Positions 1 through 7,734 of a stretch of DNA of 36,407 nucleotides are shown here, in pieces (position 1 is the first letter of the stretch; the number at the start of each line of letters is the position of its first letter). The notes beneath the pieces are model-generated. The model was given only the letters and a program-made list of their open reading frames with translations. It searched no databases and had not been told where the DNA came from. A program made the translations under genes and the position numbers. The stretch spans positions 1 to 36,407 of the forward strand of contig JAHFIW010000012.1 in assembly GCA_023246195.1 (NCBI GenBank). Direction: 5' to 3'. The DNA comes from a bacterium (GTDB taxonomy: Bacteria; Patescibacteriota; Patescibacteriia; SG8-24).

Positions 1-729
1 AACTCGCCCAAGGTCAACATCTCCACGGTCGAGGATCCGGTGGAATACCGCCTGGCAGGAGTGAATCAGAGCCAGGTCAACCCAAAAATCGGCTTCACTT
101 TCGCCAGCGGCCTGCGCGCCCTGTTGCGCCAGGACCCGAACATCATTCTCGTCGGCGAAATCCGCGACGAAGAGACCGCCAGCATTGCCGTGCAGGCGGC
201 GATGACCGGTCACTTGGTCATGGGCACGCTGCATACCAACGACGCCGCCACCTCCATCCCCCGCTTGCTGGACATGAACGTACCTCCCTTCCTGATTGCC
301 TTCACGGCCAACATGATCGTGGCCCAGCGTCTCGTGCGTAAGATCTGTCCCAACTGCGTCCGTTCCTACAAGCTGCCGGAACACGGACTCGAACAGCTTC
401 GCGAGCAAATCGACATCGACGGCATCTGGAAGAAGCTGCAGCGCGAGGAAATCGTGGCGGCCAACCAAAAGATCGAGGAGACCACCTTTTGGCGAGGTTC
501 CGGCTGCGCGCAATGCGGCAACGAGGGGTATAAGGGACGCGTGGGCATCTACCAGGTCATCGAGATCACGCCCGCCCTTTCCAGGATGATCAACAAAAAG
601 GCCGATGCCGACGAGATCAAGAAGGCGGCGATAGCCGAAGGCATGATCACCATGATCGAGGACGGCTTTGCCAAGGCGGTCAAGGCGGTCACGACCATCG
701 AGGAAATCCTCCGCGTTACGCGCGACTAA
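1..729 (+). CDS. pilB: Type IV pilus assembly ATPase PilB/GspE, C-terminal part (5' end outside window)
   Basis: This is the cytoplasmic hexameric ATPase that powers pilus extension. The reading frame is open from base 1, so the N-terminal domain and Walker A loop lie upstream of the window. The visible part starts at the aspartate box (VEDPVEY), then shows the Walker B region ([12 protein letters not shown]) and the histidine box ([13 protein letters not shown]). A zinc-binding region follows, with CPNC and, further on, CAQC and a [11 protein letters not shown] segment typical of PilB/GspE. PilT-type retraction ATPases lack this tetracysteine module, so extension ATPase is the better call. 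The stop is 19 bases before the pilC start, and the same-strand genes that follow form a classic pilB-pilC-pilins-pilMNO operon. Family assignment is secure. The choice between PilB and GspE rests on the neighbouring genes. Confidence 0.96.
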   Translation, partial: NSPKVNISTVEDPVEYRLAGVNQSQVNPKIGFTFASGLRALLRQDPNIILVGEIRDEETASIAVQAAMTGHLVMGTLHTNDAATSIPRLLDMNVPPFLIAFTANMIVAQRLVRKICPNCVRSYKLPEHGLEQLREQIDIDGIWKKLQREEIVAANQKIEETTFWRGSGCAQCGNEGYKGRVGIYQVIEITPALSRMINKKADADEIKKAAIAEGMITMIEDGFAKAVKAVTTIEEILRVTRD

Positions 730-748
730 GCGCGACACCCGCACCGTT

Positions 749-1846
749 ATGGCCTCGATCCAAGAAAGGCTGAGCAACTACCTGCTGCATAACGCCACGG
801 TCCCGCTGACCGACAAGGTGTTCTTCACCGAAAACCTGAAGGTCATGATCCATGCGGGACTCTCGATTTCCGAGGCGCTGCACACGCTGGCGCTGCAGGC
901 TGAAAAAAAATCGTTCCGCAAAGTCATCACGATGGTCAAGACCGATGTCGAATCCGGAAAGCTGCTGTCGCTCTCGCTGGCAAAGTTCCCGAAGATCTTC
1001 ACGTCGATCTTCGTCAGCATGGTCGAGATCGGCGAAGTCTCCGGCACGCTGGAGAACGTCCTGCAGGAACTGACCATGCAGATGAAGAAGGATTATGACC
1101 TCCGCTCCAGGGTAAAAGGCGCCATGACCTATCCCGTCGTCGTCATGGTGGCGATGCTGGGGATCACCGTCGGATTGGTCACCTTCGTGCTGCCCCAGCT
1201 GCTCGGCGTCTTCGCCAGTTTCGGCGACGTCAAGCTGCCGCTGGCCACGCGCGTGCTCATGGCCATTACCAACTTCACCCAAGCTCACGGCATCGCGCTG
1301 GCCGCGGGCATCGCGGTGAGCGTCATCGTCGCAGTCGCGTTCTTCCGCACCAAAATCGGCATCAGCATCTTCGACCGCGCCACCATCAACCTGCCGATCA
1401 TCGGACCGATCGCCCGCAAGGTCAACCTGGCCCGCTTCTCGCGCACCGTCTCGGGACTGTTGCATACCGATATTCCGGTCATCCAGGCGTTCGGCGTCAC
1501 CTCGCAGGTGCTGGGCAACGTGCACTTCCGCAACGCGACTCTCGATGCCGTCGAACGCATCAAGAAGGGCGAAGGCATCGGCAAAAGCCTGTCTGCCCAT
1601 GGCAAGCTCTTCCCGCCGCTTCTGGTACAGATGGTGCTGGTGGGAGAACGCGCCGGCAACGTCGACGAACTTCTGGCTGACATCGCCGCCTTCTACGAGC
1701 AGCAGGTCGACCAAGTACTCGGCAACCTCTCCTCCATCATCGAGCCGATTCTCATCCTGATGTTGGGCGGCATGGTCGGCGGCATCGCCTTGGCCGTCAT
1801 TACGCCTATTTACGCGCTCACGCAGTCCATCTCGGACTCAGGCTAA
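749..1846 (+). CDS. pilC: Type IV pilus inner-membrane platform protein PilC
   Basis: This is the polytopic membrane platform that couples the PilB motor to pilin polymerisation. From the ATG at 749 the protein is 365 residues, slightly shorter than the usual 400 or so. It has two T2SSF-type repeats. The first begins near residue 20 with FFTENLKVMIHAGLSISEA, and the second near residue 230 with ARFSRTVSGLLHTDIPVIQA. Three hydrophobic segments follow the family pattern: near residues 130-155, 175-200 and the C-terminus. The frame is open further upstream to 668, but that would overlap the pilB coding region by about 60 bases and add an Arg-rich tail unlike the family, so 749 is preferred. No Shine-Dalgarno sequence is visible before the start (CCGTTATGG). 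Confidence 0.95.
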   Translation: MASIQERLSNYLLHNATVPLTDKVFFTENLKVMIHAGLSISEALHTLALQAEKKSFRKVITMVKTDVESGKLLSLSLAKFPKIFTSIFVSMVEIGEVSGTLENVLQELTMQMKKDYDLRSRVKGAMTYPVVVMVAMLGITVGLVTFVLPQLLGVFASFGDVKLPLATRVLMAITNFTQAHGIALAAGIAVSVIVAVAFFRTKIGISIFDRATINLPIIGPIARKVNLARFSRTVSGLLHTDIPVIQAFGVTSQVLGNVHFRNATLDAVERIKKGEGIGKSLSAHGKLFPPLLVQMVLVGERAGNVDELLADIAAFYEQQVDQVLGNLSSIIEPILILMLGGMVGGIALAVITPIYALTQSISDSG

Positions 1847-1851
1847 CGCTC

Positions 1852-2832
1852 ATGCGCAACGCTCACTCCACCCACTCACCTGCCCGTCCGCCGGCCACCG
1901 CGGGCTTCACGCTGATGGAATCCATCGTCACTGTCGCGATAGCGGCGGTAATCCTTACGGTTTTTACTTCGACCATCTCGGCCTCGTACTTGTTGCGCAA
2001 ATCCACCCATGTCATCCAAGCCGGAAACTTTTTGCGCGAAGAGATCGACTCGCTGCGCACTCTTCCCTATGCTGAGCTCTTGAATCGTACCAATGGCAAC
2101 TTTCTCGGACTGTCGCTCACGCGCGGCCCGTGGAAAGTGAAAACGGTTTCCAGTCCGCCGTCCGGAACCAACGTTTTAGCCATGGAAACGGCCCAGACGG
2201 CGCTGGTCAACGAGACCGGCCTAGCCATCCTTCCCGGGAACTACCATGCCGACCTGGACATGACCGCAAAGTTTGATGTCCTCAGCAACTCCCCCGCCGG
2301 CTGGGGCGCCGGCCTCGTCTTCGATTATCGCGATGCCGAAAACCACTACCGCTACCGATACTCTTCCGGCGGCCTGGCGCTCGACAAGGTCGTTCACGGC
2401 ACCGTCACCACGCTCTGGTCGCAGAGCGCCACCTACGCCACCGGCACCTGGTACACGCTAGAGGTGGTGACCAGCGGCAGCAGCATCGCGCTGAAAAAGA
2501 ACGGCGTCACGTTGGCGACGGTCACCGACGCCACCTTCACCACCGGCGATGCCGGCCTGCAGACGCTCTCGAGCGCGCTCATCTACGTCGATGACGTCAG
2601 CATTGCCGAAAACGGCGTCACCACCTCTTGGAATTTCGACTCCGACGCGACCGGCGCCATGCCACTGGACTGGCAACGCTTCGTGTACTTCGATTTGCCG
2701 AGCGGCACGGGAACGCTGACCATCAGCGACTACCTCGGCGCAACGGGCATCAAGAATGTCACCGCCTCGGTGACCTGGAACGAAAACGGCGTGTCCAAGT
2801 CGGTTTCGGGAAGCTCGCTGATAGCGCAATAG
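1852..2832 (+). CDS. Prepilin-type minor pilin (PilV-like) with embedded LamG/concanavalin-like domain
   Basis: This 326-residue protein starts with a basic leader ending in Gly, followed by FTLMES and a hydrophobic helix. That is a prepilin peptidase site of the form G/FTLMES, with the usual Glu at mature position 5. The C-terminus (IKNVTASVTWNENG, then a short tail) resembles the last strands of PilV-type pilins. Between roughly residues 70 and 255 lies a beta-rich segment that looks like a LamG or DUF1080-type jelly roll: GTNVLAMETAQ, then GWGAGLVFDYRDAENHYRYRY, WYTLEVVTSGSSIALKKNG and a YVDDVSI ending. Ordinary minor pilins are 150-200 residues, so this is an inserted domain that probably binds carbohydrate or another surface ligand. 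It starts 5 bases after pilC. The pilin assignment is firm, but the lectin-like fold is inferred from sequence texture. Confidence 0.85.
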   Translation: MRNAHSTHSPARPPATAGFTLMESIVTVAIAAVILTVFTSTISASYLLRKSTHVIQAGNFLREEIDSLRTLPYAELLNRTNGNFLGLSLTRGPWKVKTVSSPPSGTNVLAMETAQTALVNETGLAILPGNYHADLDMTAKFDVLSNSPAGWGAGLVFDYRDAENHYRYRYSSGGLALDKVVHGTVTTLWSQSATYATGTWYTLEVVTSGSSIALKKNGVTLATVTDATFTTGDAGLQTLSSALIYVDDVSIAENGVTTSWNFDSDATGAMPLDWQRFVYFDLPSGTGTLTISDYLGATGIKNVTASVTWNENGVSKSVSGSSLIAQ

Positions 2833-2835
2833 CCT

Positions 2836-3450
2836 ATGTCATTTACCTTTCGCGCCCATCGCCGACGCAGCAACCGTGACTTCGGTTTCTCCCTCATCGA
2901 GAGCATCACGGTCATCGGCATCATGACCATCATCCTAGTGATGATCAACCAGATCTTCACGGTGGATTACGACTATACCATCAAGGCGCTGGCCCGCATC
3001 GACAACGATAACGGCGCCATCCTGGCGATGAGACGCATCGGCGAGCTCACCCGAGGCGCCACGGCAGTGCTCTCCAGCAAGACCATCAACGGCACGCTCT
3101 ACACCACTTCACCGACGACGCTGGTACTGCAAATGCCGTCACTCGACTCCTCGGGCAACGTCATCTCCGGGTGCTCGGACTACCTGGCGATCTATCGCGA
3201 CGTCACGGTGACGACGCAAATATGGACGGACATCGACATCAACAGCGTCACGTGTGCCGGCGGCACCAGCGTCCGCGTAGACGGCAAAAAACTCCTTACC
3301 GGCAACAACGCCGCCCTGACGTTCAGCTACAACAACTGGCAACCCTATAACGCCACTCGGATTTCCGTGTTCCTGGTGAACCAGAAGACCGTCCGCACCA
3401 CCACTCTTACCACCAAGACTTGGACATCCATTTTCTTACGTAATCACTAA
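2836..3450 (+). CDS. Prepilin-type minor pilin (PilW/PulJ-like)
   Basis: This 204-residue protein has a basic N-terminal leader, the processing motif G/FSLIES and a hydrophobic stretch to about residue 42. Glu5 of the mature form is present. The globular part is Thr/Ser-rich and has two Cys residues (GCSDY and VTCAGG), which could form a disulfide. There is an RIGELTRGA segment after the long helix, as in PilW/PulJ-type minor pilins. It starts 3 bases after the upstream pilin gene and ends 4 bases before the next. It is probably a minor subunit that helps initiate or cap the pilus. The precise minor-pilin class is uncertain because these proteins diverge quickly. Confidence 0.8.
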   Translation: MSFTFRAHRRRSNRDFGFSLIESITVIGIMTIILVMINQIFTVDYDYTIKALARIDNDNGAILAMRRIGELTRGATAVLSSKTINGTLYTTSPTTLVLQMPSLDSSGNVISGCSDYLAIYRDVTVTTQIWTDIDINSVTCAGGTSVRVDGKKLLTGNNAALTFSYNNWQPYNATRISVFLVNQKTVRTTTLTTKTWTSIFLRNH

Positions 3451-3454
3451 AAAC

Positions 3455-4858
3455 ATGGGCACTATCAAACCCAAGGCCAAAACGACGAACACCCGTCAAT
3501 TGCGGAAGAAAATTGACCTGCGCACATTATTGAAAAAAGTCCCGAACGGTTTTGCCCTGATTTCCGTCACCATCCTGCTCGGCATCCTGCTGGCCTTCAG
3601 CTTCATCCTGCTCAACGCGTCGCTCAACACGCGCTTCGTGGGCAACGTCTTCCAACAGGCGCTCTCGTCCGAACAAATCGCCGAGGCCGGACTGCACAAG
3701 GCGCTGTTCTGCATCAAGGCCACCACGGGCACCAACTGCGGCGGCACCAATGGCGCCAGCTATGCGGGCGAAAGCAACGTCAGTTTCGGCGGAGGCACGT
3801 TCAGCACCTCGGTCACCGGCGTAAGCCCCACGCTGACCGTCACGTCCGTCGGAACTTCGATCACCGGCCAAACCAAAAGGGTAAAGAGCGACATTTCAGC
3901 CCTTCCTCCGACCACGTCCATGACCATGACAGCCGCCGTCCAGGCCGGAGCGAGCGGCATCAGCATGTCGAACAACGTAGTCGTGATCGGCGACGGCAGC
4001 AATGTCGTTACCGACAGCGACGTCACCTCCATCGGCGACATCGTTTGCGGCAACAACGCCCAGATTTCCGGCAACGTGTCCGTGACGCGTTCGGGAGGCA
4101 AGATAGACAGCTGCAAAGTCACCCGTAACGCATACGCCGACCTCCTCACCAACGACAAAATCACGAAGGACGCCTACTATCTCACTCCGGTATCTGGCAT
4201 TTCCGGATCGACGGTCGGCGGCACCAAATATCCCAACAGCCCCACGCCCGTGCCGATCGCCATGCCCAACCTCGACATCCCCTATTGGGAAAGCGTCGCC
4301 TCTGCGGGAACGGTCTTTACGGGCGATGTAAACCTGTCCGGTTCCAACAACGTCCTCGGCCCGGAAAAGATCATCGGCAACCTCACCCTGTCGAACGGAA
4401 CCGTCCTGACGCTGACGGGACCCCTTTACGTCACCGGCAACGTCGACATCTCGAATAATTCCACCGTCAAACTCGACCCCTCGTTCGGCGCCGCCAGCGG
4501 CGTGTTCATCGCCGACGGAACGATCAACATCAGCAACAACGGCAACATCCAAGGTTCAGGCACCGCCGGCAGCGTCATCATCGTGGTCAGCAACAGCAAC
4601 AGCATGTCCAACTCCGCTCCCGCAATCATGGCCGAGAACAACGTTACCGGCGCGGTGCTCTACGCCCCGAATGGCGAAGTCCACACGAGCAACAACGCCA
4701 ACGTTCCGGCGGTTGTCGGCCTCAAGGTGGTCATGGACAATAACACCACCGTCAACTACGGATCCCTCAACATCTTCAACGCCCCCATCAACGTCGCCGC
4801 CAGCGGCAGCGGCACCGGCTGGCACATCCAGCCCAACTCCTGGCGCGAGTTCAAATAA
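3455..4858 (+). CDS. PilX-like pilus-associated protein with Asn-rich beta-solenoid-like ectodomain
   Basis: A 467-residue protein with a long basic N-terminus, then NGFALISVTILLGILLAF, which is a pilin-type processing site and helix. Position 5 is Val rather than Glu, as in PilX/GspK-class tip subunits, which often lack Glu5. The rest resembles the large PilX-like ectodomains seen next to pilus genes. From about residue 160 onward it has short repeated strands centred on NN or SNN (for example MSNNVVVIGDG, CGNNAQISGNV, LSGSNNV, ISNNSTVKL, ISNNGNI, TSNNANV), which suggests a right-handed beta-helix with an Asn ladder. Two Cys (CIKATTGTNC) lie just after the helix. As the third consecutive pilin-like gene in the operon, it is probably part of the tip complex. 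Confidence 0.78.
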   Translation: MGTIKPKAKTTNTRQLRKKIDLRTLLKKVPNGFALISVTILLGILLAFSFILLNASLNTRFVGNVFQQALSSEQIAEAGLHKALFCIKATTGTNCGGTNGASYAGESNVSFGGGTFSTSVTGVSPTLTVTSVGTSITGQTKRVKSDISALPPTTSMTMTAAVQAGASGISMSNNVVVIGDGSNVVTDSDVTSIGDIVCGNNAQISGNVSVTRSGGKIDSCKVTRNAYADLLTNDKITKDAYYLTPVSGISGSTVGGTKYPNSPTPVPIAMPNLDIPYWESVASAGTVFTGDVNLSGSNNVLGPEKIIGNLTLSNGTVLTLTGPLYVTGNVDISNNSTVKLDPSFGAASGVFIADGTINISNNGNIQGSGTAGSVIIVVSNSNSMSNSAPAIMAENNVTGAVLYAPNGEVHTSNNANVPAVVGLKVVMDNNTTVNYGSLNIFNAPINVAASGSGTGWHIQPNSWREFK

Positions 4859-4885
4859 GACCGTGCATGCGGGCAGTTTTTGCGC

Positions 4886-4891
4886 TACAAT
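4886..4891 (+). promoter_or_regulatory. Possible -10 box ahead of pilM
   Basis: TACAAT lies in the 39-base gap between the PilX-like gene and pilM, 6 bases before the pilM ATG. A transcript starting at the usual distance would begin at or next to the start codon. No convincing -35 is present at 16-18 bases, so it is a weak candidate for an internal promoter. Confidence 0.3.
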
Positions 4892-4897
4892 GAAGCT

Positions 4898-6151
4898 ATG
4901 TCACTGCTGAACCCATTCTCAAACGCCTTCGGGCTGGATATCGGCGACCGCACGTTCAAAATCGTGCAGGTTGATCGTCGTGGAAAAAGAAAGCAGACCT
5001 ACCGCGTAACCGCCTGGAACACCATCGACGTGCCGGAAGGCGTGATGGACCGCGGCATCATCAAGGATATGGATGCGGCGGTGAAGTACCTCAAAAAGCT
5101 TTGCGGCGATGCAAACGGCAGAATTCACGGCAGCGCCGTCGTCGCCTGTCTTCCTGAAGCAAAAACGTTCATCAAGATCATCGAAGTTCCCAAGGGATCG
5201 AGCGCGGAAGTAGTGAGGGAAGCGGTGCGTCGGGAAATCGAGCAGAATATCCCGCTCCCTCCGGAAGACATCTATTCCGATTGGCAGATAATCGACGAGA
5301 AGTCTCCGTCACTGCCCTCCCCCAAGGCCTTAGCGGCGACAGACAAGAAGAGCGAAGTCAAAAAAGCCGTCGAGGAAAAGGCCGAATCCGCAAAGAACGA
5401 CGATGCGGAAAGCGCCGCTGAGGAAATGCCCTCAAACGACGACGAAAAACCGGCAGCAATGCGGCCGAACACCGTCAGGCTGCTGATGGGCGCGGCGCCG
5501 AAATCGCTGGTGGACAACTACACGGAACTTCTGGAGAAAGCCGGACTCGCTCCCATCGCGCTCGAAATCGAAGCCACCGCGATCAGCCGCGCGATCATTC
5601 CTCTCAACGAGTCCGCCGATGAGGCTGTCGGCATCCTCGACATCGGCGCCACCCGTTCCAGTCTGGTCATCTACGACTCCGGCGCGCTGCAGATGTCCAT
5701 CAGTATTCCCATCTCCGGGAACGACATCACCAAGCTGGTCAGCGAATCGCTGAGCGTAAGCCTGGTGGATGCCGAAAAGCTCAAGCGGGAATGCGGCCTC
5801 GACGCCGACCGCTGCGAAGACAAGATGTGGAACATCCTGTTGCCGCTCATCGACGACATTACCGAGAAGATTCACAACGCGCTCCGTTTCTACAAAATCG
5901 GCTTCCCTGCCGGAAAAAAGATCGAATGCCTGTACCTCTGCGGCGGCGGCGCGCTGTTCAGGGAAATCGACACCGTCCTGTCACGCAAGCTGACCATCAA
6001 GGCGCAGCGAGGCAACGTCTTCGCCAATCTCTCGCCACGCCTCCCCAAGGCCTTCCCCAAAAAGGACGAGGCCCTGATGTACGCCACGGCCATCGGCCTG
6101 GCCATCCGGGCGGCCGATGAAAACGCCGCGCATCACAACTCGCTTTCCTGA
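4898..6151 (+). CDS. pilM: Type IV pilus assembly protein PilM (actin-like ATPase fold)
   Basis: This is a cytoplasmic actin/FtsA-like protein that binds the N-terminal tail of PilN and links the motor to the membrane alignment complex. From the ATG at 4898 it has 417 residues. Nucleotide-binding segments are visible: phosphate-1 (GLDIGDRTFKIVQV, near residue 13), phosphate-2 (GILDIGATRSSLVIYDSG, near residue 245) and the adenosine region (LCGGGALFREID, near residue 348). A charged, low-complexity segment of about 60 residues (roughly 130-188, rich in Lys, Glu, Asp and Ala) interrupts the fold, which explains the excess over the usual 350. An upstream TTG at 4880 would add six residues. The ATG fits the GCTATG context shared with pilN and pilO. 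Confidence 0.93.
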   Translation: MSLLNPFSNAFGLDIGDRTFKIVQVDRRGKRKQTYRVTAWNTIDVPEGVMDRGIIKDMDAAVKYLKKLCGDANGRIHGSAVVACLPEAKTFIKIIEVPKGSSAEVVREAVRREIEQNIPLPPEDIYSDWQIIDEKSPSLPSPKALAATDKKSEVKKAVEEKAESAKNDDAESAAEEMPSNDDEKPAAMRPNTVRLLMGAAPKSLVDNYTELLEKAGLAPIALEIEATAISRAIIPLNESADEAVGILDIGATRSSLVIYDSGALQMSISIPISGNDITKLVSESLSVSLVDAEKLKRECGLDADRCEDKMWNILLPLIDDITEKIHNALRFYKIGFPAGKKIECLYLCGGGALFREIDTVLSRKLTIKAQRGNVFANLSPRLPKAFPKKDEALMYATAIGLAIRAADENAAHHNSLS

Positions 6152-6158
6152 CCGCGCT

Positions 6159-6743
6159 ATGCAGGTGACGCTGAACTTCCTCTCGCCGACAAAAAAAGCC
6201 CTGCTCAAGACGGGGTTCGCCTTCGCGTTCGCCCAGTCGATGCTGCTGGTGGTATTCGTGGCCGTCATCTTCTCGTCCGGACTGCTGCTGTCCCTTCGAA
6301 TGATGCTCGACGACATCAGTACCACCATCACTCAGCAGGCTTCGGGCAGCGATCGTGATTCCACCGCCCTCAACGAAGAGATCAAGACGGTCAACGATTA
6401 CCTGATTCGTCAGGACGGCTACCGTAAGGGCTACAACGACTGGGCATCGACGCTCACGAGCCTTACGACAATGGCGTCTGCCGGCATCCAGCTGAAGCTC
6501 ATTCATGTCGACACCGGCGGAATCGTGACCTTCAGCGGGAAGGCCCGTGATCGTCAAGACGTCCTGAACCTGGAAGCCAAGCTGAGAAATTCGAAAGTGT
6601 TCTTCAACGTCATAGCCCCGCTTTCCAACATCATGCAGCAGCATGACGTGGATTTCGAGTTCTCCATGCAAATGACGAATCCTCCGGTGCTTCCGTCGTA
6701 CGGCGACACGTCCAAGACGAAGCATCCCATAAAGAATTTCTGA
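6159..6743 (+). CDS. pilN: Type IV pilus assembly protein PilN-like
   Basis: A 194-residue bitopic membrane protein. A short cytoplasmic N-terminus (MQVTLNFLSPTKK) precedes one membrane helix at about residues 18-45 and an extracytoplasmic alpha/beta domain. The N-terminal LNFLSP resembles the INLLP segment by which PilN docks on PilM. The ectodomain segment IQLKLIHVDTGGIVTFSGKARDRQDVLNLEAKL matches the fold shared by PilN and GspL-like proteins. An alternative ATG at 6117 would overlap pilM by 35 bases and add 14 residues; 6159 is preferred because it follows the pilM stop and shares the GCTATG start context with pilM and pilO. The position between pilM and pilO supports the call. Confidence 0.85.
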   Translation: MQVTLNFLSPTKKALLKTGFAFAFAQSMLLVVFVAVIFSSGLLLSLRMMLDDISTTITQQASGSDRDSTALNEEIKTVNDYLIRQDGYRKGYNDWASTLTSLTTMASAGIQLKLIHVDTGGIVTFSGKARDRQDVLNLEAKLRNSKVFFNVIAPLSNIMQQHDVDFEFSMQMTNPPVLPSYGDTSKTKHPIKNF

Positions 6744-6747
6744 CGCT

Positions 6748-7386
6748 ATGTACATCAAGCAAAGAATGACGATCATGAGCGCCATTTTGACGACGCTCAC
6801 CCTCGGCATCGGCGGAGCCATCGGCATCCCGTCAATCCTTGCGATTCGGTCGTCCGTCACCGACATTGCCACGGCACAGGCAAAGCTCGATGAGCGCTAC
6901 GCGTTGCGCAAATACATGAGCAAGGCAGCCATCGACATCGCCGACAAGAAGAAGCGTGTCGCGCCGCTCGCCGGCGCCGCCCTGCAGGAAGGAGGAGAGC
7001 TGGCCTTCGTCACCGACATCGAAACAGCGGCGGAAACGTCCGGCGTGACCGAAAAACTGACGCTTGAAACGGCAAACCAAGTCGAGATCAGCCCGTGGGA
7101 ACGCGAGATTCCCGTGACGATCGCCGCTACCGGCGTATACCCGAACGTCATCGCCTTCATCGACGCCCTTCAGCGCATGCCCTACCTGCTCGACATGTCC
7201 ACCGTTGACCTTTCCCCCAACGTCGCCCCGACGTCGGGCACCGTATCGCTCGAACTTCACGGCGTCGTCTATTGGCTTGGAAAGAGCGCTCCTGACTTCG
7301 TTCGCGGCAAGATCGATACCGCCGCCCTTCCCCCCGCCGCATCCGGCACGGACAGTACCAAACCCGCTGCAAACAAACCTCTATGA
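6748..7386 (+). CDS. pilO: Type IV pilus assembly protein PilO-like
   Basis: A 212-residue membrane protein with one N-terminal helix (about residues 10-32), a short coiled-coil-prone region (about 35-75) and a C-terminal ferredoxin-like region. The segments GELAFVTDIETAAETSGV and IPVTIAATGVYPNVIAFIDAL, followed by PYLLDMSTVDLS, have the pattern of PilO: a helix, then strands that dimerise with PilN. It starts 4 bases after pilN, and its TGA stop overlaps the next start as ATGA. Its sequence diverges from characterised PilO proteins, so the call leans on size, topology and operon order. Confidence 0.83.
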   Translation: MYIKQRMTIMSAILTTLTLGIGGAIGIPSILAIRSSVTDIATAQAKLDERYALRKYMSKAAIDIADKKKRVAPLAGAALQEGGELAFVTDIETAAETSGVTEKLTLETANQVEISPWEREIPVTIAATGVYPNVIAFIDALQRMPYLLDMSTVDLSPNVAPTSGTVSLELHGVVYWLGKSAPDFVRGKIDTAALPPAASGTDSTKPAANKPL

Positions 7387-7733
7387 AGAAACCGACCGCA
7401 AAAAAAATGAGCGGGAAAGCGCTCGCCGTACTGATTTCGGTTCTCGTCTTTCTCGCGTCGGCTGCGCTCATCGCCTTCACGATGACATTCTTCATGAGCA
7501 CGCTGTCAAGCGTTGCCGACGCGAGAAAGACGGACACCACCAAGTCTGCCAACCTTGCGGGCATCGACGGCAAGATGCTCGATGACCTGCTGCAATTCCA
7601 GAACGAACGCACTGCCCGTACGCCATTGGACGTTTCTCACCTCAACAACCCGTACATGCCGTTGCCGATTGCGCCCACGGCACCAGCCGCGCCGGCGCCC
7701 ACACCCGTCACGCCGCCTTCCACGAAGAAATAA
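7383..7733 (+). CDS. Small bitopic membrane protein with Pro/Ala-rich tail in the pilP position
   Basis: A 116-residue protein I cannot assign to a family. It has a Lys-rich N-terminus, one membrane helix (about residues 12-38) and a short extracytoplasmic region ending in a Pro/Ala/Thr-rich tail (about residues 88-114). There is no lipobox Cys, so it is not a PilP lipoprotein by sequence. It is translationally coupled to pilO by an ATGA overlap and is the last gene of the pilus operon, exactly where pilP and pilQ would follow in diderm bacteria. The Pro-rich tail could act as a wall-spanning tether in a cell without an outer membrane; this is inference. Its stop lies 1 base from the stop of the convergent cysteine desulfurase gene. 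Confidence 0.7.
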   Translation: MKKPTAKKMSGKALAVLISVLVFLASAALIAFTMTFFMSTLSSVADARKTDTTKSANLAGIDGKMLDDLLQFQNERTARTPLDVSHLNNPYMPLPIAPTAPAAPAPTPVTPPSTKK

Positions 7734-7734
7734 G

